64,000 nucleotides of DNA from Ensifer sp. BR816 (GTDB lineage Bacteria > Pseudomonadota > Alphaproteobacteria > Rhizobiales > Rhizobiaceae): NCBI RefSeq assembly GCF_000378985.1, contig NZ_KB905370.1, positions 4,896,799 to 4,960,798 on the forward strand. The letters are read 5' to 3'. The notes beneath the pieces are model-generated. The model was given only the letters and a program-made list of their open reading frames with translations, did no database searches and was not told where the DNA came from. This document shows, one piece after another, positions 30,353-38,136 of the stretch (positions are counted from its first letter, which is position 1; each line of letters begins with the position of its first letter). The translations under genes were made by a program, and so were the position numbers.

Positions 30353-30397
30353 CTTACAGCGTCCTTTGCGCGTCTGAAAGACGCGCGGCCCTGTAAG
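30353..30397. repeat. Second palindromic unit next to the MBL gene end
   Basis: Outer arms CTTACAG/CTGTAAG (30353-30359, 30391-30397) and an inner perfect stem GCGCGTCT-GAA-AGACGCGC (30368-30386). It follows the first palindrome by 12 bases and ends just before the stop of the convergent MBL gene; together they look like a rhizobial mosaic palindromic repeat. Confidence 0.75.
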
Positions 30398-30402
30398 CCC
30401 GC

Positions 30403-31332
30403 TCATCCGGCGACCGGTCGGTATTCGCCGAGGAGCGACGGCGGGCCGTCGGTCTCGATGCGGCCCTGTTCGATCAGATCCTCGATATGGGCGAGCACGG
30501 AGAGCGCCGCCGCGCCATGCAGCCGCGGATCGGTCGAGGCGTAGATCACCTTCACCATGTCCGGGATCTTCCGGTCCCCGGCGCGCAGCCGTTCGAGCAC
30601 GGCGCGTTCGCGCATCTTGCGATGCGCCTTCAGCGCCCTCAGAAAAGCGGGAGGCTCGCTGACCGGGCCGCCGTGGCCGGGCAGGTAGAGCCGGTCGTCG
30701 CGTAGGAGCAGCTTGTCGAGGGAGGCCATGTAGTCGGCCATGGCGCCGTCCGGCGGCGCGACGATGCTCGTCGCCCACGCCATCACATGGTCGGCGGAGA
30801 AGAGAATGCCGGTGCCGTCGAGCCCGAAGGCCATGTGATTGGCGGTGTGTCCCGGCGTGGCGACCGCCGCCAGGCTCCAGCCGTCGCCTTCGATCCGGCC
30901 GCCGTCGTGAAGCGCGATATCGGGCATGAATTCCGTGTCCGAGCTTTCCGCGAAGGGGTTGGTTTCGCCGGCGTGCAGGGGGCGGGCGGCACGGTGTGGC
31001 CCTTCGCCGACAACGATGGCGCCGGTCGCCTGGCTAAGCCGGCGGACGAGGGGCGAGTGGTCGCGATGCGTGTGGCTGACGGCGATATGCGTCACTTCGC
31101 GCCCTTCGAGCGCCGCCATCAGTGCACGAAAATGCGCCTCGTCATCCGGCCCCGGATCGATGACGGCGACCGAGCGTCGGCCGACGATATAGGTGTTGGT
31201 GCCATGAAAGGTGAACGGGCCGGGATTGTTGACGGTGATGCGCTGGACGCCGTCTGCCACCGTCACCGCCTCGCCATAAGCGGGCTTGAAATCGAGGTTG
31301 AATTCCGGTCCCTGCATGCGTCTCGCCTTCAT
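30403..31332 (-). CDS. MBL-fold metallohydrolase (LACTB2/glyoxalase II-like)
   Basis: A 309-residue metallo-beta-lactamase-fold hydrolase. Metal motifs are HTHRDHSPL, GHTANHMAF (third ligand histidine), FSADHVM (bridging aspartate) and LPGHGGPV. The C-terminal 60 residues (ALKAHRKMRERAVLERLRAG and the following) form the winged-helix tail seen in LACTB2-like nucleases/hydrolases. ATG at 31332 overlaps the cupin stop as ATGA; an in-frame ATG at 31317 has a better AAGGCGAG ribosome site and may be the true start. Substrate not predictable. Confidence 0.9.
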   Translation of the reverse strand: MKARRMQGPEFNLDFKPAYGEAVTVADGVQRITVNNPGPFTFHGTNTYIVGRRSVAVIDPGPDDEAHFRALMAALEGREVTHIAVSHTHRDHSPLVRRLSQATGAIVVGEGPHRAARPLHAGETNPFAESSDTEFMPDIALHDGGRIEGDGWSLAAVATPGHTANHMAFGLDGTGILFSADHVMAWATSIVAPPDGAMADYMASLDKLLLRDDRLYLPGHGGPVSEPPAFLRALKAHRKMRERAVLERLRAGDRKIPDMVKVIYASTDPRLHGAAALSVLAHIEDLIEQGRIETDGPPSLLGEYRPVAG

Positions 31333-31625
31333 TTGTATTCGATCTCGATGAAGGACATCGGCGCGCTACCCGCATTGACGACGTTGTGCGCCACTCCTGC
31401 CTCGCGCCGGTAGGCGGCGCCCTTGTCGACATCGACCCTCCGGCTGCTGCCAGCCTCTTCCAGCAGGAACTGGCAGTCCGTCATAGGCACCACGACATAG
31501 CCGAGCCCGTGGACGTGGTGCCCGGTATCGGCGCCGGGTTCGAAATCCCAACGGATGATGCGCACGACGGCATCATCGAGCAGAACGGTCGGAACGGCCG
31601 GCGGGCGGGCGCGAAACTGGCTCAT
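31329..31625 (-). CDS. Small cupin-domain protein
   Basis: A 98-residue single cupin. The two cupin motifs are visible: the first around GADTGHHVHGLGYVVVPM, with histidines for metal binding, and the second around AGVAHNVVNAGSAPMSFIEIE. The ATG at 31625 follows AAAAGGAGA. It overlaps the MBL hydrolase start by four bases, so the two are translated from one message. The reaction is unknown; such cupins often are isomerases, dioxygenases or binding proteins. Confidence 0.87.
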   Translation of the reverse strand: MSQFRARPPAVPTVLLDDAVVRIIRWDFEPGADTGHHVHGLGYVVVPMTDCQFLLEEAGSSRRVDVDKGAAYRREAGVAHNVVNAGSAPMSFIEIEYK

Positions 31626-31854
31626 CGAAGTCTCCTTTTGCCGGGTGACAATAGGCCGAAGGCAAACGAGAGGAAAAGAGTTCGCCAACCGGTTTTGTCG
31701 CGATCAGCGGTGTTTGCACCAAAAGGCCGACTGATCGACTCAATCCGGCTGGGCAACAAATCTGCGCGACAAGCGAAGTTAAGCATTGTGAGGGCGCACG
31801 AGCTTTGCTAATCAGGCGCTCGATCTGGCGAGCGGATGCCTCGCCAGCATAAGT

Positions 31855-31929
31855 TGGGGCGTAGCCAAGCGGTAAGGCAGCGGTTTTTGGTACCGCCATC
31901 CCCTGGTTCGAATCCAGGCGCCCCAGCCA
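31855..31929 (+). tRNA. tRNA-Gln (anticodon TTG)
   Basis: Complete cloverleaf with acceptor TGGGGCG/CGCCCCA, D-arm GCC/GGC, anticodon stem GCGGT/ACCGC with loop TTTTGGT (anticodon TTG), T-arm CCTGG-TTCGAAT-CCAGG, discriminator G and encoded CCA. No integrated element is visible behind it. Confidence 0.97.
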
Positions 31930-32081
31930 CTCTTCATTTCATCAACGGCCTATATCGATCCCAGGTTGTCCAACCGTTGGGGCAGTTCACGCCGCCGCTG
32001 CGTCAATGGCTCGCCCCTTGCCAAAGCCGCCTGCAACTGACACGCTACGTTCGCTCAAACATTCTTGCATCAGGGGAATCC

Positions 32082-32258
32082 ATGGCCCACAAATTCGAGA
32101 TCTACAAAGACAAAGCTGGCGAATTTCGTGCTCGCTTCAAATACAACAACGAAGTGCTGTTTGCGACCGAAGGTTACTCGAGCAAGGCCAGCGCCCAGAA
32201 CGCCATTGATTCTATCAAGAAGAATGGCCCGGACGCGCCTGTCGAGGACAATAGCTAA
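32082..32258 (+). CDS. YegP-family protein (DUF1508/UPF0339), single repeat
   Basis: A 58-residue protein with one DUF1508 repeat: KFEIYKDKAGEFRARFKYNNEV, ATEGYSSKASAQNAIDSIKKN. E. coli YegP has two such repeats; one-repeat versions are frequent in Alphaproteobacteria. Function unknown. The start at 32082 follows CAGGGGAA; the longer open frame upstream runs into tRNA-Gln and is not coding. A hairpin terminator follows. Confidence 0.88.
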   Translation: MAHKFEIYKDKAGEFRARFKYNNEVLFATEGYSSKASAQNAIDSIKKNGPDAPVEDNS

Positions 32259-32282
32259 GGCGCGGCAATTTTGAACGAAGTA

Positions 32283-32315
32283 GCCCGCCGATCTCCGTCG
32301 GCGGGCCTTGTGTTC
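32283..32315 (+). terminator. Terminator after the YegP gene
   Basis: Perfect 9-bp stem GCCCGCCGA/TCGGCGGGC (32283-32291, 32298-32306), loop TCTCCG, followed by CTTGTGTT. It lies 24 bases past the stop. Confidence 0.75.
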
Positions 32316-32447
32316 GTGCGACCAAGGCGCCGGCCCCGTCGCCTTGGCTGGCTCTCGCCCCAGCCGCTCATCGTCAACAACTTCCGCTAACGCCCGCAAG
32401 AAAACCCGCCGGCTTTTTTCAACGGGTGATGAAATCCGTGCGCCGCC

Positions 32448-32861
32448 TCACTCCGCCTTGGCGCCGCCCAAAAATTCCTCGCACCAGCTCGGGGCGCCCT
32501 GGCGCTTGCGGTCGCCGGCGATGCGGATCGAGCGGATGACGTAGTCGGAGGAGACGGTGAGCTGGACGGCGCAGCTCAGATATTCGGTGCGGGCAGCCGA
32601 GATGCGCTTGCCGCGCTTGCCGTCGGCGGTCTTTTCGTATTCGGCAGGGATCCTGCGGGTCTTGTAGCCGCCTTTCCAGCTATAGACGGTGTTGCTGCCG
32701 GCTTCGGCGTCGGAAAGCGGTGGGCCGAACTGGGCGAAGAAGGCGCCGGCCGGCTGACCGAGCCAGCGTTTCTCGACGGCGTTTTTTGCCACCCCGGTCG
32801 TCGTCGTGCAGCCGGCAAGGACCAGCACAAGGCCGGCCGCCGTCATCATGCGGAAATTCAT
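32448..32861 (-). CDS. Predicted lipoprotein of unknown function
   Basis: A 137-residue protein with signal peptide and lipobox LVLAGC (C near 18). The mature part contains RWLGQPAGAFFAQFGPPLSD and TVYSWKGGYKTRR, reminiscent of the small SmpA/OmlA-like fold, and two cysteines (LSCAVQL, PSWCEEF) that may pair. The ATG at 32861 follows AAAGGGA; upstream in-frame residues do not look like a signal peptide. It stands alone between YegP and tRNA-Pro. Confidence 0.82.
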   Translation of the reverse strand: MNFRMMTAAGLVLVLAGCTTTTGVAKNAVEKRWLGQPAGAFFAQFGPPLSDAEAGSNTVYSWKGGYKTRRIPAEYEKTADGKRGKRISAARTEYLSCAVQLTVSSDYVIRSIRIAGDRKRQGAPSWCEEFLGGAKAE

Positions 32862-33151
32862 GTTTCTGTCCCTTTGGTCAGTGCTCAAGCTCTTCGGCGC
32901 GGAAGGCCGGAGTCCCCCGGATTTCCTTGCGTTCCCGCGAGGCTCTAGCGCCAAAAGCGACGAAAGAAAATCGGTGTGCGACCTTGCGAATCAGGAAAAT
33001 CCGAAGCGTTGCAGAAACGCCCTATTGCCACGCATGGGCGAGGGCCGGACGCGCCCTTCAGCGGCCGGTTTTTTTGGACGAGGCGGCGTTCTTTTTTGAG
33101 TTAGGCGCTTGTGAAAACGAAAATGCTGTTCTATAGAGGCGCCGCTGGTCA

Positions 33152-33228
33152 CGGAGTGTAGCGCAGTCTGGTAGCGCACCACGTTCGGGACGTGGGGGTC
33201 GCAAGTTCGAATCTTGCCACTCCGACCA
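33152..33228 (+). tRNA. tRNA-Pro (anticodon CGG)
   Basis: Complete cloverleaf: acceptor CGGAGTG/CACTCCG, D-arm GCGC/GCGC, anticodon stem CCACG/CGTGG with loop TTCGGGA (anticodon CGG), T-arm GCAAG-TTCGAAT-CTTGC, discriminator A and encoded CCA. Confidence 0.97.
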
Positions 33229-33427
33229 GCCAAATCAATCACTTAGCTAGCCATTATCGATCCCCGCTTTTATGAGCGGACGACTCCGCGCGACGCAAAG
33301 ATCGCCGGCGGCGCGCTCACCCTTCCAGGCGACCGTTCTGTTTGCCCGCTCGCCGCACGACGCGGCACTGTGGGGCAGCCACGACGGTTTGGCGGTCACC
33401 CTGCGAGGGCGGTCGCAAACGGCGCAT

Positions 33428-33453
33428 GAAAAAAGGGGCCACGACGGGCCCCT
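33428..33453 (-). terminator. Terminator of the cysHDN operon
   Basis: 7-bp stem AGGGGCC/GGCCCCT (33434-33440, 33447-33453) with a six-base loop; on the minus strand it is followed by TTTTTT. It lies 24 bases past the cysN stop. Confidence 0.92.
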
Positions 33454-33476
33454 CTTTCACGTCTCTGAATTTCCGC

Positions 33477-34973
33477 TCACTCGTCGATCGTGTCGATGAT
33501 TTCGATCGCTTTGGCGGCGGTGACGCGGCGGACTTCGGCCTCTTCCCGCCGGCCCGCGAAGATTTCCGTCGCCATCAGCTGGTCCGCGAGGTCGGCCGGC
33601 AGCGACAGGATCACGCGGCTGTCCTCGGTATGGATGCCGCCGATGGCGGCGCGCTTGGCGGTGATCATGCCGCCCGCCACCGTGTTGTTGGTGTCCGGGT
33701 CGATCAGGATGAAGGCGCCGGTCGTGCGGTTCTGCTCGTAGGCGTCGAAGACCGCCTGCTCGTCGAAGCTGAGATGCACCTTGCCGATGGCGTTCATCGG
33801 CAGTTCGTCGGCATGGTTCCACTTGCCGGACTTCAAGTCGAGCTGGCTGATCGGCTGCACCTGCACGCGCTGGCGGCGGCTGCCGGATTTCAGCCAATAG
33901 CGCTTGCCCGGCTGGATGCCTTCCGCCTGCAGCGCCACGAGCTGGGCGTCGAAGGCAAGGCCGGTCATTGGCTGGCTGTCGATCGCCGCGATCAGGTCGC
34001 CGCGCGAGACATCCACCTGGCGGTCGAGCACGAGCGTGATCGCGTCGCCGGCGACGGCGGCGTTACGCACCAGGTCGAAGGTGACGATCTTGGTCACATT
34101 GGCGACCATGCCGGACGGCAAGATGACGACCGAATCGCCGGGCTTCACCGAGCCGCCGGCCACCGTGCCCTGGTAGCCGCGGAAGCTTTCGCCCGGGCGC
34201 GAGACGCGCTGCACCGGGAGGCGGAAGCCGACCGTCTGGGCCGAGCGGGTGGTTGCGAGTTCCAGCACCTCGATCAGCGTCGGGCCCTCGTACCAGGGCA
34301 TAGAAGCGCGGCCGTCATAGACGACATTCTCGCCCTTCAGCGCCGAGACCGGGATCGCGGTCACCTGGCGGACGCCGAGCGACAGCGCCAGTTCCTTGAA
34401 CTCGTGCGAGATCTGCTCGAAGCGGCTGCGGTCATAGTCGGTGAGGTCGATCTTGTTGACAGCCAGCACGAATTGCTTGATGCCCATCAGCGTCGCGATG
34501 GTCGCGTGCCGGCGGGTCTGTTCGAGCAGGCCGACGCGCGCATCGACCAGCAGCACGGCGAGGTCGGCGGTCGAGGCGCCGGTCGCCATGTTGCGGGTAT
34601 ATTGCTCGTGGCCGGGCGTGTCGGCGACGATGAAGGAGCGCTTGTCGGTCGAGAAATAGCGATAGGCGACATCGATGGTGATGCCCTGTTCGCGCTCGGC
34701 CTGCAGGCCGTCGAGCAGCAGCGCGAAGTCCGGCAGGCCGAGATCGTTCTGCTTGCCCTTGGAATCGCGCTGCAGGCTAGCGGCCTGGTCCTCCTTGACG
34801 GCCTTGGTGTCCCAGAGCAGGCGGCCGATCAGCGTCGACTTGCCGTCATCGACGCTGCCGCAGGTGATGAGGCGCAGCGGGCGGGAATCACGCGCAACCC
34901 GCGCCGTCTCCTGCAGGGGATGCGCGACGGCGGTTTCGTCCAAGGCGGCGGTCGCAATTGCCGGTGCGGTCAT
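33477..34973 (-). CDS. cysN: Sulfate adenylyltransferase subunit 1 (GTPase)
   Basis: GTP-hydrolysing subunit of ATP sulfurylase, which with CysD makes adenosine 5'-phosphosulfate from ATP and sulfate. The 498-residue protein has an EF-Tu-like GTPase domain: P-loop GSVDDGKST (39-47), switch II DTPGHEQY (about 117-124) and NKID (about 172-175), then two beta-barrel domains. There is no fused APS kinase, unlike NodQ/CysNC proteins. Its ATG shares one base with the cysD stop (TGATG), so translation is coupled. Confidence 0.97.
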   Translation of the reverse strand: MTAPAIATAALDETAVAHPLQETARVARDSRPLRLITCGSVDDGKSTLIGRLLWDTKAVKEDQAASLQRDSKGKQNDLGLPDFALLLDGLQAEREQGITIDVAYRYFSTDKRSFIVADTPGHEQYTRNMATGASTADLAVLLVDARVGLLEQTRRHATIATLMGIKQFVLAVNKIDLTDYDRSRFEQISHEFKELALSLGVRQVTAIPVSALKGENVVYDGRASMPWYEGPTLIEVLELATTRSAQTVGFRLPVQRVSRPGESFRGYQGTVAGGSVKPGDSVVILPSGMVANVTKIVTFDLVRNAAVAGDAITLVLDRQVDVSRGDLIAAIDSQPMTGLAFDAQLVALQAEGIQPGKRYWLKSGSRRQRVQVQPISQLDLKSGKWNHADELPMNAIGKVHLSFDEQAVFDAYEQNRTTGAFILIDPDTNNTVAGGMITAKRAAIGGIHTEDSRVILSLPADLADQLMATEIFAGRREEAEVRRVTAAKAIEIIDTIDE

Positions 34974-35926
34974 CAGAAATATCCTTCGCGTTTCTTCTTT
35001 TCCATCGAGCCGGCCTGGTCGCGGTCGATGGCGCGGCCCTGGCGTTCGGAGACGGTCGCGGTTTCGAGTTCGGAAATGATGTCGTCGAGCGTCGTCGCAT
35101 TGGAGCGGATCGCCCCCGTCAGCGGGAAGCAGCCGAGCGTGCGGAAGCGGATGACCTCCTCGCGCTTTGCCTCGCCCGGAAGCAGCTCGAGGCGCGGATC
35201 CTCGGCGAGGATCATCATGCCGTCCCGCTCGACGATCGGACGCTTCTTCGCAAAGTAGAGCGGCACGATCGGGATCTCTTCCGCCTGGATGTAGCGCCAG
35301 ATGTCGACCTCGGTCCAGTTGGAGAGCGGGAAAGCACGCACGCTCTCGCCCTTGCGGATCATGCCGTTATAGACGTTCCAGAGCTCGGGGCGCTGGTTGC
35401 GCGGGTCCCAGCGGTGGTCCGGCGTACGGAAGGAATAGATACGCTCCTTGGCGCGGCTCGCTTCCTCGTCGCGACGTGCGCCGCCGAATGCGGCGTCGTA
35501 CTGGCCGGCGTCGAGCGCCTGGCGCAGCGCTTCCGTCTTCATTATGTCGGTATAGAGCGCCGAGCCGTGCGTAAACGGCGTGACGTTCTCGGCCGCGCCG
35601 CGGGCATTGGTGTGCACGACGAGGTCGAGATCGTATTTTTCGACCATCTCGTCGCGGAAGGCGATCATCTCACGGAACTTCCAGCCGGTGTCGACATGCA
35701 GGAGCGGGAAGGGGACGCGACCGGGATAGAAGGCCTTGCGCGCCAGATGCAGCAGCACGGACGAATCCTTGCCGATCGAATAGAGCATGACCGGGCGTTC
35801 GAATTCGGCGGCGACCTCACGGAAGATGTGGATCGCCTCGTTTTCGAGCGCCTTCAGATGCGGATCGAGCGGCGGCTTCGTGCTCTGCGGGTTATGCAAT
35901 TCCGTTTCCGGATGGGTGTGGGGCAT
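34973..35926 (-). CDS. cysD: Sulfate adenylyltransferase subunit 2
   Basis: Catalytic subunit of ATP sulfurylase, 317 residues. The PP-loop is [17 protein letters not shown] near residues 50-66; [30 protein letters not shown] and [12 protein letters not shown] are family signatures, and the C-terminus ends in the typical [11 protein letters not shown]. The ATG at 35926 is chosen because it starts at the conserved region; the longer open frame is cysH antisense reading. It lies 47 bases after cysH. Confidence 0.97.
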   Translation of the reverse strand: MPHTHPETELHNPQSTKPPLDPHLKALENEAIHIFREVAAEFERPVMLYSIGKDSSVLLHLARKAFYPGRVPFPLLHVDTGWKFREMIAFRDEMVEKYDLDLVVHTNARGAAENVTPFTHGSALYTDIMKTEALRQALDAGQYDAAFGGARRDEEASRAKERIYSFRTPDHRWDPRNQRPELWNVYNGMIRKGESVRAFPLSNWTEVDIWRYIQAEEIPIVPLYFAKKRPIVERDGMMILAEDPRLELLPGEAKREEVIRFRTLGCFPLTGAIRSNATTLDDIISELETATVSERQGRAIDRDQAGSMEKKKREGYF

Positions 35927-35973
35927 TTCGAACTCCGGGGAGGATATTTGTCTCTTGGCTGCGGCGTCCGCCC

Positions 35974-36729
35974 TCAGGCGGCGCTGCTCGCGTTCGGGAT
36001 GATGGAGGAGGCGGCTTCGGCCACGTGCAGGCCGCATTCGCGCTTCTCGTCGTTCTCCCACCACCAGCGGCCGGCGCGCTCGGGCTCGCCGGGCTTGATG
36101 GCACGCGTGCAGGGTTCGCAGCCGATCGACGGATAGCCGCGGTCGTGCAGCGGGTTGACGGGAATGGCCTCTGCGGCGACATGGGCGCGGATCGTCTCGA
36201 TATCCCAATCGGCGAGCGGATTGATCTTGATCAGACCGCGCTCCGGGTCGGCTTCGGCAAAGGGCGTCGTGGCACGGTTGCCGGACTGGCCGCGGCGCAG
36301 GCCGGTGATCCAGTAGCTTGCCCCTTCGAGAGCACGCGCAAGCGGCCTGAGCTTGCGCACGCCACAACAGGCATGCCTGGCTTCGACGCTCTCGTAGAAG
36401 CCGTTCATGCCGTACTGCGCTACATAGGTCTCGATATCGGCCTTTTCCGGGTGATAGCGCTTGATCCGAATGTCGTAGGCTTCCTCAGTCTCCTCGATGA
36501 GGGCGACCGTTTCATTGAAGAGCCGACCGGTTTTCAGCGTCGCGACCTCGATGTCGAGGCGATTGATGCCGATCGCGGCGGTGATGACCTGGTCCTCGAT
36601 GCCGAGCGACGTCGTGAAGACGGCCCGGCCTTCAAGGCCCGCGACGAGCGCCAGGCGTCCGGCAAGATCGAGGCTCTCGAGCCTGTCGTTCAGGGCCTTC
36701 GCTTCCGCTTCGAGGGATTGCGTCGTCAT
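35974..36729 (-). CDS. cysH: Adenylyl-sulfate (APS) reductase, CysH family
   Basis: Reduces activated sulfate to sulfite with thioredoxin. The 251-residue protein has [10 protein letters not shown] (PP-loop-like), TLKTGRLF, the cysteine pair C121-C122 in HACCGVRK and C204/C207 in IGCEPC, which together bind the [4Fe-4S] cluster found in APS-using enzymes, and the catalytic C232 in RECGLH. Rhizobiaceae CysH is known to use APS rather than PAPS, which agrees with no APS kinase in this operon. The ATG at 36729 follows AGGA; an in-frame TTG lies six codons upstream. First gene of cysHDN. Confidence 0.96.
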   Translation of the reverse strand: MTTQSLEAEAKALNDRLESLDLAGRLALVAGLEGRAVFTTSLGIEDQVITAAIGINRLDIEVATLKTGRLFNETVALIEETEEAYDIRIKRYHPEKADIETYVAQYGMNGFYESVEARHACCGVRKLRPLARALEGASYWITGLRRGQSGNRATTPFAEADPERGLIKINPLADWDIETIRAHVAAEAIPVNPLHDRGYPSIGCEPCTRAIKPGEPERAGRWWWENDEKRECGLHVAEAASSIIPNASSAA

Positions 36730-36809
36730 GGCTGCATCCTGTTGCAATTTGCACGGAATATCGCAGCCGTTTGTGTCAAAGGACAGAAAAACGGATTTCT
36801 ATTGCTCAA

Positions 36810-36836
36810 GGATCAGAGCAAATATCTCTCTGATCC
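36810..36836. promoter_or_regulatory. Candidate operator upstream of cysHDN
   Basis: Perfect 9-bp inverted repeat GGATCAGAG/CTCTGATCC (36810-36818, 36828-36836) with an AT-rich 9-base spacer, about 80 bases before the cysH start in an AT-rich stretch. Position suits a sulfur-responsive regulator; no such regulator is encoded nearby. The remainder of the region up to 37020 shows no gene. Confidence 0.5.
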
Positions 36837-37020
36837 AGAAAGTTCTAAGAAAACCTAGTAATTTAGTAGATTATCTCAGGCTGGAGGAAAGGGCGAAGAT
36901 GCATTCCTCCGCCAGCGGCGAGGGGCTGCCTGTTCAAGAATTGTTGAAGGCCCTATCCTTTCGCGTTGTCTGCCCCAGCTTGTGCATGGATCAATGCGGG
37001 AGAAATGAAGGGAGACGGAG

Positions 37021-37407
37021 ATGATCCAGTCCTTATCCAGTCGCGTCGTCCTTGGAAGCGTCCTCGGTCTGCTTCTGGTGACGGGCGCCTATGCTCATCA
37101 CGGCTGGTCCTGGGCGGAGGCCGACCAGATCGAGCTCTCCGGGACGATCCGGGAGATTTCGATGGCGCCGCCGCATCCGACGCTGAACGTCGAAACGAAG
37201 AATGACGGCATCTGGCTGGTCGAACTCGGCAATCCCCGGCTGACCGAGCGCTCCGGCTTCGTCGAGGGCGTTGCCAAGGTCGGCGACCCGATCGTCGCGC
37301 TCGGCAACCGCTCGCTGGATCGCAGCGAGAAGCGGATGAAGGCCGTGAGGATCACGGTGGCCGGCAAGGTCTATGACATCTATCCGGAACGCATACAGAC
37401 GAATTGA
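37021..37407 (+). CDS. DUF6152 periplasmic protein
   Basis: A 128-residue exported protein with a signal peptide ending near TGAYA, then HHGWSWAEADQIELSGTIREISMAPPHPTLNVE, the hallmark of DUF6152. The early HH pair invites metal binding but this is inference. It is overlapped by the next membrane-protein gene (TGATG), an arrangement in which the pair probably works as one unit in the envelope. Ribosome site GGGAGACGGAG precedes the ATG. Function unknown. Confidence 0.85.
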   Translation: MIQSLSSRVVLGSVLGLLLVTGAYAHHGWSWAEADQIELSGTIREISMAPPHPTLNVETKNDGIWLVELGNPRLTERSGFVEGVAKVGDPIVALGNRSLDRSEKRMKAVRITVAGKVYDIYPERIQTN

Positions 37408-37886
37408 TGGAAGAGGTGCTGGCCTGGATCGGGACGCTTCCCTTCGCCCTGGCGATACGGCGTTCCGCGACCCTCTACATCTTCGTCAACGCCGCCCATA
37501 TCCTGTCGTTCGGGATCCTCATCGGCGCGATCCTGCCGCTGGATCTTAGGCTGATCGGCTTCTTCAGGAAGGTGCCGGTCGCGGTGGTCGGGCCGTACCT
37601 CTCGCACGCGGCAGCCGTCGGCGTTGCGCTGACGATCGTCACCGGCTTCGGTCTCTTCAGCGTCAATCCGCTCGAATACGCCGAGAATCCCGCGTTTCTG
37701 ACCAAGGTGACGCTGCTCGCCCTCGGGGTCACCAATGCGGCGCTGTTGCATCTGACGCCGCAGTGGCGCGCCGCGGTTAAGGGTGGACCGATTTCGCTCA
37801 GGGTCCGCCTCTCGGCGCTGCTGTCGATAATGGTCTGGACCGGTGCCGTCGTCGCCGGCCGATGGATCGGCTTCCTGCTGGAGTAG
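37407..37886 (+). CDS. Four-helix membrane protein (DUF6644/DUF2214-like)
   Basis: A 159-residue integral membrane protein with four predicted helices (about 24-45, 62-85, 98-118, 135-157). The segment FVNAAHILSFGILIGAILPLDLRLIGF and the mid-helix histidines are typical of the DUF2214/DUF6644 group, sometimes proposed to bind heme. It starts in the stop codon of the DUF6152 gene. The ATG at 37407 is used rather than an in-frame TTG one codon earlier. Confidence 0.82.
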   Translation: MEEVLAWIGTLPFALAIRRSATLYIFVNAAHILSFGILIGAILPLDLRLIGFFRKVPVAVVGPYLSHAAAVGVALTIVTGFGLFSVNPLEYAENPAFLTKVTLLALGVTNAALLHLTPQWRAAVKGGPISLRVRLSALLSIMVWTGAVVAGRWIGFLLE

Positions 37887-37901
37887 TTGCTGCCATCGAA
37901 G

Positions 37902-38103
37902 GCACCCCCCCTCTGCCCTGCCGGGCATCTCCCCCACAGGTGGGGAGATTGGCTGGAAGCGCGGCTCTGCCCCACGCCAGCGGGCGTATGCCGAAATCAA
38001 GCACGTGTAAGTCTATGCATTGGATATTTGGGGGCGGGACGTTGCCACTTGCCAATCTCCACCCTTGTGGGGGAGATGCCCGGCAGGGCAGAGGGGGGTG
38101 CCT
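37902..38103. repeat. Palindromic intergenic element, copy 2 (diverged, opposite orientation)
   Basis: Inverted arms at about 37902-37953 and 38051-38103 match over about 50 bases with a few mismatches and share the CTGCCCTGCCGGGCATCT motif of copy 1 at 21721. Read on the minus strand, the 97-base core begins AAGTGGC, then GTCCCGC, CAAATA and TTTCGGCA, in the same order as the copy 1 core on the plus strand. It fills the space between the convergent DUF6644 and betA genes. Confidence 0.88.
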
Positions 38104-38136
38104 CACCCTGCCGTTCCAATCTGATCGGATTCGGCT

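Noticed and set aside
31855..33228. Possible genomic island between tRNA-Gln and tRNA-Pro
   Set aside because: No integrase, no duplicated tRNA end, and the genes between (YegP, lipoprotein) are typical core rhizobial genes.
33342..35258. 638-codon plus-strand frame
   Set aside because: Antisense to cysN and cysD; no domain and no ribosome site.
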